Both the position numbers and the translations under genes were made by a program. Shown here piece by piece: positions 1-8,447 of a DNA stretch of 64,000 nucleotides. The notes below the pieces were generated by a model that saw only the letters and a list, made by a program, of their open reading frames with translations, was not told where the DNA came from and made no database searches. Source of the DNA: Neolewinella maritima. GTDB taxonomy: Bacteria > Bacteroidota > Bacteroidia > Chitinophagales > Saprospiraceae. The stretch is taken from positions 62,001 through 126,000 of the forward strand of contig NZ_CAKLPZ010000002.1 of assembly GCF_923081025.1 (NCBI RefSeq), in the 5' to 3' direction. Within the stretch, counting starts at the first letter, position 1; each line of letters begins with the position of its first letter.

Positions 1-237
1 ACTGAAGGCCTGTTGATCGAAAAGCAGTGGATCGATGCGATCTTCACAGTCTGTAAGTTCGGTGAGTCAGCGGACAGATACCACCTACTATCCGGGGATA
101 CGCTAGACGAGACGAATCTGTACGATATAACGGTGGATTACACGGATATACCTGATCTCAAACTGACCTGTAAAAGTAGAGACCTGCTCACGCAAGTCTT
201 ACACCGTTTACGAAATGTATCGGACATGGACTCTTAG
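1..237 (+). CDS. C-terminal part of an unknown protein (runs off window start)
   Basis: The reading frame is open from the first base of the window to a TAG stop at 235-237, so this is probably the 3' end of a longer gene. The visible 78 codons encode a hydrophilic, acidic stretch (DETNLYDITVDYTDIPDLKL) ending in SDMDS, with no membrane segment or motif I recognise. Base composition is clearly more AT-rich than the genes from 400 onward. Three 23-bp direct repeats follow within about 70 bp. Low GC plus nearby repeats suggests acquired DNA, which is inference. No function can be assigned. Confidence 0.5.
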   Translation, partial: TEGLLIEKQWIDAIFTVCKFGESADRYHLLSGDTLDETNLYDITVDYTDIPDLKLTCKSRDLLTQVLHRLRNVSDMDS

Positions 238-302
238 GTAGGATAAAGTGCTTTCACAAACTCACCGGCGGAAGAAGCTATGCACAGAGCCCCACCCCCC
301 AG

Positions 303-371
303 CTAAGTAAAATGAGAAGTTTACACTAAGTAAAATGGGAAGTCTTGTCTAAGTAATTCGGGAAGTCTGCC
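303..371. repeat. Three imperfect 23-bp direct repeats, possible IS21-type end
   Basis: Units begin at 303, 326 and 349 and share the core CTAAGTAAAATGRGAAGT; the third is degenerate (CTAAGTAATTCGGGAAGT). The exact 23-bp period and the position between an AT-rich gene tail and GC-rich core genes suggest a block of protein-binding repeats. IS21-family elements carry multiple transposase-binding repeats at their termini, so this could be one end of such an element or a remnant. No istA or istB gene is visible in the window. Confidence 0.45.
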
Positions 372-406
372 TACCTCATAAGTATTACGCTACCCAGGGC
401 ATAGCG

Positions 407-1087
407 TCAGCTATTTCCAAAATACCCCACCAGCTGATACACAAACAGCCCCACCCCGGCAATCACCAAATACACGTTCGCCGCTCGGTAGAAGGCCGGA
501 TAGCTCGACTTAGACTTCCAGCGCGTGATCACGAAAACGATCGGAATGAGCGCTAGCACCTGCCCGAGTTCGACGCCAACGTTGAAGCTGATGATCTTAG
601 CCAGGAAGCCCGATGTGCCGATCTCGAAGGACTGCAGCCGGGTAGCCAGGCCGAAGCCGTGGATAAGTCCGAAGACGAAGACCATCAGCAGGAGATTGGG
701 GGAGGATACACCGAACCACTTTTTGAAACCCTCCAGGTTCTCGAAGCCCTTATAGAGCACGCTCAGGGCGATCACGGCGTCGACCAGGTGCTCGTCGGCC
801 GTGATGCCGAGGTAGGTCGCACCGATCAGGGTGATGCTGTGCCCCAGGGTGAATACGGTGATGAAGCGCACGATGTCGCGCAGCCCACTCAAATAGAAGA
901 TCACGCCGGCCAGAAACAGCAAGTGGTCGTAGCCGGTGAGCATGTGCTTGGCTCCCACCAGAATGTAGGCCAGCAAGCCCCCGCTGCGGAGTATCTCCTG
1001 ATCGGCATCCGTAACGCCATGGGCAAGTAAGCCGAGGGGAAGTAGCAGGCAAAGCGTGAGTAAGTGCCTCCGCGTCGGGCCGCCCAC
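407..1087 (-). CDS. HupE/UreJ-family membrane protein, probable Ni/Co transporter
   Basis: A 226-residue integral membrane protein of the HupE/UreJ_2 type, a family associated with nickel or cobalt uptake. An N-terminal signal-like segment (LLTLCLLLPLGLLAHG) is followed by about six hydrophobic helices. Helices carry the family-like polar motifs KHMLTGYDHLLFL, TLGHSITL and FGLIHGFGLA, whose His and Asp residues are plausible metal ligands. The start is GTG at 1087, directly abutting the TAG stop of the upstream DUF4198 gene (1088-1090), so the two are almost certainly cotranscribed and translationally coupled. Together they look like a periplasmic or inner-membrane metal-handling pair. The substrate (Ni, Co or another metal) cannot be decided from sequence. 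Confidence 0.85.
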   Translation of the reverse strand: MGGPTRRHLLTLCLLLPLGLLAHGVTDADQEILRSGGLLAYILVGAKHMLTGYDHLLFLAGVIFYLSGLRDIVRFITVFTLGHSITLIGATYLGITADEHLVDAVIALSVLYKGFENLEGFKKWFGVSSPNLLLMVFVFGLIHGFGLATRLQSFEIGTSGFLAKIISFNVGVELGQVLALIPIVFVITRWKSKSSYPAFYRAANVYLVIAGVGLFVYQLVGYFGNS

Positions 1088-2056
1088 CTACGTCCGGCGG
1101 TTGAAGTACAGGAATAGTGCGCCCAGGAGCGCCAAGCTACCCAGCAGGTAAGCGTAGCCGGGGATGCCCCAGGTATGCTCGTGCTCGTGGCCATACGCGT
1201 GATCATGCTCCGCGCCGGCGGCGTGGCTGTGGGGCTGCCCATGATCGACGGCGAAGGTGAGGGTGGCCCAGTTAGATTCGTGGGTGAGGCCTTCCTGCTC
1301 CGACTCGGTCATCAGGATGGTGCGCAGGTGCCAGGTGCCGTCGCTGGCGATCGGTATGGTGAGCGTACCCCGGGCATCCGTGCGTAGTTCCGCTCCGGCG
1401 TGCGCGTGGGTATCGCCGTCGTGGGAGTGGCTATGTTCGTGGTCGTTGCCGATCAGGACCAACTGATCGGACAGGGGCTGATCGCGGAACTGTAGTACGA
1501 CCTGCAGCGAATCGCCGGCGTGGAGATCGTACGGGTTAGACAGCGGGATGAACTCGATGGGGTAGTGGAGCGGGGTGCTCCAGTCGTCGGTCCAGCGGTC
1601 GCCGACCTGGAAGATGGTCTTGACGTGCTTGCTGTATAGCTCTACGGCGTCCTGCTCCAGCTGACCGGTACGGCGGCGGGTTTCGAGCATGTCTACTACT
1701 CCGTCGTGCTCGAGGTAGTCGTTGAAGTCAGCGGCGGCCAGGGCGATGCTGCGCGCACGGGTGGAAACCCCTGCGACATAAGTACCCGCCGCGCCGGTCG
1801 TGAAGTCGAGTACGGTGGTCTCGCCTTCCTCCCGCCACTGGCTGCTGTCTACGGGGGTGCGGGTGCCGCCAGCGACCAGACTTACGTCCTGCATCCGGCT
1901 CCGGTCGATGGTGTTGTCGCTGCGGTCGAAGGTGCCGTTGTAGAGCTGAATGGTGGCCTCGCTGTCGGGGGGGAGGAAGTAGCTGTCTAGCCGCAGGTAC
2001 ATATCGTGGCTACTGAGCACGACGAGGGCGACAAGCACGAAGAGAAATGGTCTCAT
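1088..2056 (-). CDS. DUF4198-type His-rich periplasmic metal-binding protein
   Basis: A 322-residue protein with an N-terminal signal segment (MRPFLFVLVALVVLSSHDMYL), a beta-rich body of DUF4198 character and a C-terminal membrane anchor (AYLLGSLALLGALFLYF) followed by NRRT. Two His-rich stretches stand out: HEHSHSHDGDTHAHAG about two-thirds along, and HSHAAGAEHDHAYGHEHEH just before the anchor. DUF4198 proteins often accompany HupE/UreJ or Cbi/Nik transporters, and that is the next gene here with zero spacing. The likely role is to capture a divalent metal in the periplasm and pass it to the membrane partner. It diverges from a TonB-dependent receptor with 165 bp between starts, which may be the outer-membrane step (inference). 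Confidence 0.8.
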   Translation of the reverse strand: MRPFLFVLVALVVLSSHDMYLRLDSYFLPPDSEATIQLYNGTFDRSDNTIDRSRMQDVSLVAGGTRTPVDSSQWREEGETTVLDFTTGAAGTYVAGVSTRARSIALAAADFNDYLEHDGVVDMLETRRRTGQLEQDAVELYSKHVKTIFQVGDRWTDDWSTPLHYPIEFIPLSNPYDLHAGDSLQVVLQFRDQPLSDQLVLIGNDHEHSHSHDGDTHAHAGAELRTDARGTLTIPIASDGTWHLRTILMTESEQEGLTHESNWATLTFAVDHGQPHSHAAGAEHDHAYGHEHEHTWGIPGYAYLLGSLALLGALFLYFNRRT

Positions 2057-2194
2057 GTAAGTGGGGGGAGCTTAGGTAGTCCCAAAGTTACGGACGGGCT
2101 GCCGGGTTTGGTTCTGACTGGCGGTACTACACCCCAACCGTCGAATGGATCGCCCGGACCGTAGATCGCCCCCCACGCGCACGCGATCCGCCCG

Positions 2195-2202
2195 TAGCTT
2201 TG
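2195..2202 (+). promoter_or_regulatory. Candidate -7 element TAGCTTTG upstream of TonB-dependent receptor
   Basis: TAGCTTTG matches the Bacteroidota -7 consensus TAnnTTTG and ends 19 nt before the ATG at 2222. No clear -33 TTG is seen at the expected distance. Confidence 0.5.
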
Positions 2203-2221
2203 TTGAAATCGCCCGCCGCTC

Positions 2222-4591
2222 ATGCTCCGCTCCGCTGTACTGACCTTTGCCCTCACCATACTACTGTGCACCTGCGTACGCGCCCAGACCGTCATCAGTG
2301 GCCGGGTGGTGGACCAGGGCGGGGGCCAGCCCATTGAGTTTGCTACCGTACTGCTGGTGGAAGCGGCCAGCGGAAGCGGTATCGGCGGCACTACGACGGA
2401 CGCCAGCGGCTACTTTAGCCTGGATACGGAATCCGGCGGAGTGTACCTCGATATCAGCTTCATCGGCTTCGAGACGCGGCGGATGGAGGGGCTTGACCTG
2501 AGCGGCAAAACCCTCGAGCTGGGCGTGATCGAACTGACCGCCCGCGGACAGACGCTGGACGAGATTACTGTACGGGCCGAAAAATCAACGACCGAATTCA
2601 AGCTGGATAAGCGGGTCTTTAATGTGGGTAAGGACCTGAGCAGCACCGGGGCCTCCGCCCTGCAGGTACTCAATAACGTGCCCTCCGTGAACGTGACCAT
2701 CGAAGGACAGGTACAGCTGCGGGGCAGTGGCGGGGTGCAGATCCTCATCAACGGCAAACCCTCCGCCATCGCCAGCGAGCAGGGTAATCTGCTGGGGACG
2801 ATCACGGCCGATATGATCGAGTCCATCGAGGTAATCACCAATCCGTCGGCCAAGTACGATGCGGAGGGCACCTCGGGCATCATCAATATCGTACTGAAGA
2901 AGGAGGACGCCAAGGGGCTCAACGGCGCCATCAGCGTCAACACCGGCACGCCCGACAACCACAGCGTAGGGCTGAGCCTCAACCGGCGCACGGACAAGTT
3001 CAACCTGTTCAGCCAGCTCGGCGTGGGCTACCGCGAACTGCCCAACGAGGAGCGGACCGAGAACCGGAACCTGCTCAGCGGGCAGACCGTCTTCAGCGAA
3101 GGCACCGAATACCGCAACGAGCTGTACTACAACGCCGTGCTGGGCACCGACTACCACATCAATGCGCGCAACGTGATCACGCTGTCCGGCAACTTCTCCT
3201 ACGAGGTAGAGGACCAGCCCTCGCTGAATAACTTCCGGCTCACGGACGCCAGCGGCGAGGCCATGTCGACCTGGCGACGCGAGGAGGTCACCGAAGCCAC
3301 CAACCCCAAGTACCAGTTCGAACTGGCGTACAAACGCGACTTCGAGGACCACGAGGATCACGACCTGCTCGTCAGTGCCCTGGGTACCCTGTTTTCTAAG
3401 GACCAGTCATCAGAATTCACCAATACGACCCTATCGGGCGAGGACCGCGACGCCCGCCAGCGCACCCGCACTAATTTCGGAGAGCAGGAGAACACCTTCA
3501 AGATCGACTACGTGCGGCCCGTCAGTGAGCGGGTGACCGTCGAAACCGGCACCCAGTACGTGACCAACGACGTCAATAACGACTTCTCGGTGAGTAACTT
3601 CGACGGGCTGGACTTCCTCGTCGATCCCGACCTGACCAACGTGTTCAACTGGGACCAGCGCGTACTGGCCTTTTACGGCACCGGCGCCTACGAATACGAG
3701 CAGTGGGGCCTTAAGGTGGGCCTGCGCGCGGAGCGCACCAAGCTGGAAACCCTGCTGGAAACCACCAACGAGGCCAACAGTCAGACCTACACCAACCTGT
3801 TCCCCAGCGCCCATACCTCCTACAAGATCTCGGAGGGCGTGTCCGTACAGGCCGGCTACTCGCGGCGCATCTTCCGGCCGCGGCTCTGGGACCTCAACCC
3901 CTTCTTCAACCCCCGCAACAACTTCAACCTGCGCGTCGGCAACCCCAACCTGCAGCCCGAGTACACGGACTCCTACGAGCTGACCAGCGTGTTCCTATTA
4001 GGCGAGACCTCCCTCAACCTGGGCGTCTACCACCGCTATACGACCGACGTGGTGGAGCGGGTCACGCGCTTCGAGGAGAACGTCAGCATCACCACCCCGC
4101 TCAACATCGGTACCAATCGGTCCACCGGTATCGAGCTCAACGCCAAGGTTATCCCCGCCGAGTTCATGACCATCACCGGCGACCTCAACTACAACTTCTT
4201 TGCCCGCCAGGGCGAGCTGGAGGGCACCTCCTTCGACTTTTCGGCCGACCAGTACAGCGGCAAGGTGACCACCAAGTTCGACCTGCCGCTCGACTTCGAT
4301 CTAGAGGTGACCGGGCAGTACCGCTCGGCCTTCCAGACGGTGCAGGCCGAAGTGAGCGACCAGCTGTTTGCCGACCTGGGCGTGCGCAAGCGGCTGTTCG
4401 ACGGGCGCGGCGCGGTCAGCTTCAGCGTGCGCGACCTGTTCGCCTCCCGCATCCAGGAAAGCGTGATCGACCGGGCGGATGTGTACCAGTACAACCGGCA
4501 GTTGCGCGGCCGCTTCATCACCCTGGGCTTCAGCTACGGTTTCGGTAAGGGGGAGACCATGCAGTACGGCGGCCAGCAGCGGCGGATGTAG
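2222..4591 (+). CDS. TonB-dependent outer-membrane receptor with CarboxypepD_reg-like domain
   Basis: A 789-residue outer-membrane protein with a signal peptide (MLRSAVLTFALTILLCTCVRAQ). An N-terminal carboxypeptidase-regulatory-like beta-sandwich (residues ~23-105, starting VISGRVVDQGGGQPIEFATV) is followed by a TonB plug (~120-220, with VQLRGSGGVQILINGKPSAI and IEVITNPSAKYDAEGTSGII). The rest is a beta barrel of the 'outer membrane beta-barrel family protein' type, ending FITLGFSYGFGKGETMQYGG. The plug motif NPSAKYDAEG is typical of that Bacteroidota subgroup rather than classical SusC. There is no SusD partner, so a polysaccharide role is not implied. It is divergent from the putative Ni/Co pair and could import a metal chelate, which is inference. 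Its stop touches the stop of the convergent esterase gene. Confidence 0.88.
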   Translation: MLRSAVLTFALTILLCTCVRAQTVISGRVVDQGGGQPIEFATVLLVEAASGSGIGGTTTDASGYFSLDTESGGVYLDISFIGFETRRMEGLDLSGKTLELGVIELTARGQTLDEITVRAEKSTTEFKLDKRVFNVGKDLSSTGASALQVLNNVPSVNVTIEGQVQLRGSGGVQILINGKPSAIASEQGNLLGTITADMIESIEVITNPSAKYDAEGTSGIINIVLKKEDAKGLNGAISVNTGTPDNHSVGLSLNRRTDKFNLFSQLGVGYRELPNEERTENRNLLSGQTVFSEGTEYRNELYYNAVLGTDYHINARNVITLSGNFSYEVEDQPSLNNFRLTDASGEAMSTWRREEVTEATNPKYQFELAYKRDFEDHEDHDLLVSALGTLFSKDQSSEFTNTTLSGEDRDARQRTRTNFGEQENTFKIDYVRPVSERVTVETGTQYVTNDVNNDFSVSNFDGLDFLVDPDLTNVFNWDQRVLAFYGTGAYEYEQWGLKVGLRAERTKLETLLETTNEANSQTYTNLFPSAHTSYKISEGVSVQAGYSRRIFRPRLWDLNPFFNPRNNFNLRVGNPNLQPEYTDSYELTSVFLLGETSLNLGVYHRYTTDVVERVTRFEENVSITTPLNIGTNRSTGIELNAKVIPAEFMTITGDLNYNFFARQGELEGTSFDFSADQYSGKVTTKFDLPLDFDLEVTGQYRSAFQTVQAEVSDQLFADLGVRKRLFDGRGAVSFSVRDLFASRIQESVIDRADVYQYNRQLRGRFITLGFSYGFGKGETMQYGGQQRRM

Positions 4592-5614
4592 TCAGAACCG
4601 CTCGTTGAGGTAGGCAAGCATATAGTCCAGGGCCGGCACCGCATCGCGGGTGAATTCCGTGCCCAAAAACTCGTTTCTCCCCGAATCGAGGAAGGCGTGG
4701 GGACGGCCCTCGTGCACCCAGTACTGCAGGTCATCGTGGCCGGCGGCCTCCAGTTTGTCGATGTAGGTGCGTATGCTGGCGGGCGTGGTCAGATCATCCT
4801 CGGAGCCCACGGTCAGTAGCATCGGCGGGTAGTCGCGGGTAGCGGCCGGCTCGATCAGGTACAGGGGGGATACCATCCGGTAGCGCTCCGCATCGTCCGT
4901 AGGGGTGTAGTCATCGCCCAGGATACCCCGTGGCTCGGCACCACCCATCTGCCAGAACACATTGCCGGCCGTTTCGAAGCCCCCCAGAGCCGAGCCCAGT
5001 TGGTCGAACGCGCCGTAGCTGAGGATAGCGGCCTGTACCTGCACGCCGCCGTCGGGAATACCGCTAGCGGGCAGGTAGCTGGGCCGGAAGCTGTAGTTGG
5101 GGGCGGCAAATTCGCCGGTTGCCGACAGCCGGTGTCCCTGGGTAGCGACCATGGCGGCCAGGTGACCGCCGGCGCTGTCGCCAGTGACGATGATCCGGTC
5201 GGGATCCCCACCGTATTCCGCGATGTGCTCCTTCACCCACAGCAGGCCACCGAAGGCATCGCCGACGATCTCGTCCATCGTGACGCTGTTGTCCAGGTCG
5301 CCCAGCAGGCGGTAGTTGACGTTACAGACGACGTATTCCCCGTGGCGGGCCAGGTAGGCAGCCGGCTCGTCCATGATGCTCTTGGTGTTGATCAGCCAGC
5401 CGCCGCCGTGGTACATCACGATCACGGGGTAGGACTTGCGGTCGGTCTGCGGGGTGTACACGTCCATCGTCAGGTCGAAGCCGCGGGGGGAGGCCCAGGA
5501 TATATCAGTGGCTTTGGTCACTTCGTGGGGCGGGGACGCGGGTGCGGTGGCAGTGGTGCCGGGGGTCTGACAGTGCAGCAGGCAGGTGATGAGCAGCAGG
5601 CTTAGTAATCTCAT
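4592..5614 (-). CDS. Secreted alpha/beta-hydrolase (BD-FAE/lipase-like esterase), lipoprotein
   Basis: A 340-residue alpha/beta hydrolase. The N-terminus MRLLSLLLITCLLHCQ looks like a lipoprotein signal with the lipid-modified Cys at 15. The oxyanion-hole motif HGGGW is at 69-73 and the nucleophile elbow GDSAGG at 145-150 (Ser147). Candidate acid residues lie in SEDD around 271-274, and the catalytic His is in GRPHAF (His306). This arrangement matches the hormone-sensitive-lipase/BD-FAE group, whose members deacetylate or de-esterify small esters and decorated sugars. The stop codon is immediately adjacent to the TonB receptor stop (convergent, no spacer). Substrate unknown. Confidence 0.82.
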   Translation of the reverse strand: MRLLSLLLITCLLHCQTPGTTATAPASPPHEVTKATDISWASPRGFDLTMDVYTPQTDRKSYPVIVMYHGGGWLINTKSIMDEPAAYLARHGEYVVCNVNYRLLGDLDNSVTMDEIVGDAFGGLLWVKEHIAEYGGDPDRIIVTGDSAGGHLAAMVATQGHRLSATGEFAAPNYSFRPSYLPASGIPDGGVQVQAAILSYGAFDQLGSALGGFETAGNVFWQMGGAEPRGILGDDYTPTDDAERYRMVSPLYLIEPAATRDYPPMLLTVGSEDDLTTPASIRTYIDKLEAAGHDDLQYWVHEGRPHAFLDSGRNEFLGTEFTRDAVPALDYMLAYLNERF

Positions 5615-5677
5615 GAAACCGCGGATTATGGCAGAGGTAGGTTCGCGGCGCGGCGCGGATTGTCGGCAGGTGCGGCC

Positions 5678-6589
5678 CTAGTCGAAGCCGATGGTTTCCA
5701 GGCCCTCGTGGCTGATGGAGATGGCTTCCATGGGGGTTTCGTTGAAGGTCTGGTCCTGCTCCACCAGGTAGAACTCCATGCCGGCCTGCTCCCTGGCGGC
5801 CAGGATGCGGGCGAAGTCGATGGTACCGGTGCCGACGGGGGCGAAGCGGCCCTGGGCGTCCATGTCCTTGACGTGCCAGCCCTTCCAGCGGCCGGGGGCC
5901 TTGGCGAAGTACGCTAGGGGGTCGGCACCGGCCTTGGTGACCCAGTAGAGATCCATCTGGAAGTTGAGGTGGTCGGGGTTGGAGTTTTCGATGAAGTAGT
6001 CGATAGGCTTGATGCCGTCTTCACCGGGCTGGAACTCGAAGTCGTGGTTGTGGTAGAGGCACTGCAGTCCTGCGGCCGCGCACTTGGCGGCAATCATGTT
6101 GATGTTGGCCATGACCGTTTCCATATCTTGGTTCATGCTCAGGGTGCGGGTCTTGGGGTCGAAGCTGAAGGCACCCATGGGCGGTACGGGGATGACGAAG
6201 TAGGTGAAGCCGGCGGCCTTGACGTCAGCGATCATCTGGTCCAGGTTCTCGACGGTGGCGCCGCCCTGGTGGGAGCTGATGGGGGTGAGGCCTACCTCGT
6301 CGAGCAGGGCTTTGAAGTCTGCGGGAGACATACCGTAGAAGGTACCGTCGTTCCAGCCGGCGGCCTCTACGTAGGCGTAGCCATCGTCGGCTACTTCCTG
6401 CAGTACGGCGCGGGGGTCGATGGGCAGGGTATCGCGCAGGGTGTAGAGGGCCAGGCCGCCGAAGGAGGCGGTGGTCTGTGCAGCCGTTTCGGGCGGTGAG
6501 GTATCCGATGTGGGGGGTGTACGATTACTTCCGCAGGCGACGAGAAGTGAGAGGAGGAGCAGGAGGGTGAGCGATCGGAGTAGTACCAT
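5678..6589 (-). CDS. Sugar phosphate isomerase/epimerase-like TIM-barrel lipoprotein
   Basis: A 303-residue protein if started at the ATG at 6587-6589, giving MVLLRSLTLLLLLSLLVACGSN, a clear lipoprotein signal with LVAC as lipobox. The frame is open further upstream but that extension is not signal-like, so I reject it. The body is a xylose-isomerase-like TIM barrel. Candidate metal and substrate residues lie in HNHDFEF, NFQMDLYWV and GWHVKDMD, with a late Glu in FYLVEQDQT. Proteins of this kind are common in Bacteroidota sugar-catabolism loci and act on ketoses or their derivatives. Here it is exported and alone, with the esterase gene about 60 bp downstream on the same strand. Substrate not predictable. 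Confidence 0.8.
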   Translation of the reverse strand: MVLLRSLTLLLLLSLLVACGSNRTPPTSDTSPPETAAQTTASFGGLALYTLRDTLPIDPRAVLQEVADDGYAYVEAAGWNDGTFYGMSPADFKALLDEVGLTPISSHQGGATVENLDQMIADVKAAGFTYFVIPVPPMGAFSFDPKTRTLSMNQDMETVMANINMIAAKCAAAGLQCLYHNHDFEFQPGEDGIKPIDYFIENSNPDHLNFQMDLYWVTKAGADPLAYFAKAPGRWKGWHVKDMDAQGRFAPVGTGTIDFARILAAREQAGMEFYLVEQDQTFNETPMEAISISHEGLETIGFD

Positions 6590-6814
6590 AAGTGGCAGAA
6601 AGATAGCCTTTTGCTGCAAGCGGTCGATGCGTAGACGGGAACAAATAGTCTTGTCCTTCCCTACCGAGCCGCCCTGGCCTGTGTGCAACCGGGAGGGAGT
6701 AGTGCGCCAGCGGACCTACGTGGCGTTCTACGCCCGATCGTGTATACGCACACCCCGTCAAGCTATGAGATAGTAGGCCTAACAAGTTAAACGATCTTAT
6801 TGTGGTCTAACACA

Positions 6815-6822
6815 TAATTTTG
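6815..6822 (+). promoter_or_regulatory. Candidate -7 element TAATTTTG upstream of T9SS protein gene
   Basis: TAATTTTG fits TAnnTTTG and lies in an AT-rich dip about 50 bp before the chosen start of the secreted protein. The only nearby upstream TTG (6800-6802) is too close to be a canonical -33 box. Confidence 0.4.
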
Positions 6823-6871
6823 GGGAATACTGAGCGGGGGGAGCCGTTACGCCTGTACCAACACGCGCTCA

Positions 6872-8350
6872 TTGACCTATCTACCTGCTGCCTCCTCCCT
6901 TACCCTCCTGTGTCTACTACCCGGGCTGAGTACCGCCCAGTGCATACCCGGAACGGTGACCAATGCCCACGCCAGCGCGGTGTATGACGCGTACCTCGAC
7001 CCCGATGGAGATGGTTTTATCACGGAATCCGGCACACCCTTCACCAATGGCACCACGGAAGCCGGCTCCTTCGAGCTGATCGACGCCAGCGTATCGGGCT
7101 GGGTCAAACTGATAGACATTAGTGAGGTAAGCGGGGATGTCACCCCCGTATGTGGCAATGCCGATCTCATCACCGACGACGACGGCAGCGATTTTGCCTA
7201 CTACAACATCATCGACCCTACCCCCGGCACGCCCAGTAGTGGGGATGAGTTCATGCTCTTTCGCTTCCGCCTGTCGAAGGCACCCAACGGTAGCTTCGGC
7301 TACAACTTCCTGATCGATAGCGATATGACCTACGGGCCGGGCATCGACGCCAACAGCACCTGCGGTAACCAGGGCTTCGAACGCGAGGTGCAGTTTGCCA
7401 ACGCCGGCGGCAAGAAGGGAGTGAGCGTGTACGACGTCGATGGATCGACCACCTTCACCTCGACGCTCTGTGGCCAGTGTGTGTCCAATCTCGATGCTCA
7501 GGTAGCCTGTGCCGCCTCCAGCGGGGGCTGTAATACCCCAACGCCGTCCTTCATCACCTTTCCCGTATCACTGGTCCACCTCGGTATTCCCTCGAATACC
7601 AACACCAACACGCTCTACATCGCCAGCGGAACGGCTAACTCGGGCAACGCCACCAGCGTACTGGGCGGCAAGAACGCCTCGGACATCGGTGCCCTGGACG
7701 CCAACAGCACCGGCTGCACCTCCTGTAGTAGCTTGAGTGGCTGCGAACTGTTCGACTGCCGGACGGACTGCATCAATGCCGCGCTGCTGAGTACGCTGCC
7801 GGTCACGTTCGCGGGATTCAGCGTGGTAGCTACCGCCGGCGGCCATCGCCTGCAGTGGACCACCCAGCGGGAAACGGACAATGCCTACTTCTCCGTAGAG
7901 CAAAGCACGGACGGCAGGCAGTGGCACAGCGTGACCCGCCTGCCCGGCGCCGGCACGTCTACCGAGCCGATCACCTATACCTACGTCCACGCCGGCTCGG
8001 CGGGCAAGGGTAGCTACTACCGCATCCGGCAGGTGGACTACGACGGTACCTTCAGCTTTTCTCCGGTGCAGTACCTGTCGAACGGGCGGACATCCGCTGC
8101 GAATCGGCAATTGATCGTTTATCCTACACTAGTGCAGGATGGGCAACTGTACCTCAACCTGGCTCAGCTCAAACCCGTGCAGCCCCCTACATTCATCATC
8201 ACCGATACAAACGGGAAGACCCAATCGCACCATCAGGGCGGGGGATCCGGCATCCTGACGATGGACGTCAGCGGACTGCCCGCCGGCACGTACTTCATCC
8301 GACCGGTGAAGTCTGCAGTGGTGAGTGCGGGGCGATTTATTAAGCAGTAG
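6872..8350 (+). CDS. Secreted protein with type IX secretion sorting domain
   Basis: A 492-residue protein. The chosen start is a TTG at 6872; no ATG gives a signal peptide, whereas this start yields MTYLPAASSLTLLCLLPGLSTAQC, a convincing one. The N-terminal ~300 residues are rich in Asp, Ser, Thr and Cys (CGNQGF, CGQCVSN, TGCTSCSSLSGCELFDC), suggesting disulfides. A fibronectin-like stretch from about residue 310 (LPVTFAGFSVVATAGGHRLQ, then QRETDNAYFSVEQSTDGRQW) precedes a T9SS C-terminal domain (IVYPTLVQDGQLYLNL, DVSGLPAGTYFIRP, GRFIKQ). The terminal domain would direct transport across the outer membrane and cell-surface attachment. The function of the N-terminal part is unknown. Confidence 0.83.
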   Translation: MTYLPAASSLTLLCLLPGLSTAQCIPGTVTNAHASAVYDAYLDPDGDGFITESGTPFTNGTTEAGSFELIDASVSGWVKLIDISEVSGDVTPVCGNADLITDDDGSDFAYYNIIDPTPGTPSSGDEFMLFRFRLSKAPNGSFGYNFLIDSDMTYGPGIDANSTCGNQGFEREVQFANAGGKKGVSVYDVDGSTTFTSTLCGQCVSNLDAQVACAASSGGCNTPTPSFITFPVSLVHLGIPSNTNTNTLYIASGTANSGNATSVLGGKNASDIGALDANSTGCTSCSSLSGCELFDCRTDCINAALLSTLPVTFAGFSVVATAGGHRLQWTTQRETDNAYFSVEQSTDGRQWHSVTRLPGAGTSTEPITYTYVHAGSAGKGSYYRIRQVDYDGTFSFSPVQYLSNGRTSAANRQLIVYPTLVQDGQLYLNLAQLKPVQPPTFIITDTNGKTQSHHQGGGSGILTMDVSGLPAGTYFIRPVKSAVVSAGRFIKQ

Positions 8351-8447
8351 GCCAGGGCATACATCCCCGGGACCTCACCCACGCTACGGCCGTGCTACTG
8401 CCGGGGCAGCCCACCAAACATCCGCCAGCCTACGAGGTTGGACGGGT

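Noticed and set aside
8325-8447. N-terminal extension of the N-formylglutamate amidohydrolase-like gene
   Set aside because: It overlaps the T9SS gene's end and encodes low-complexity residues; the ATG at 8448 gives the normal family start.
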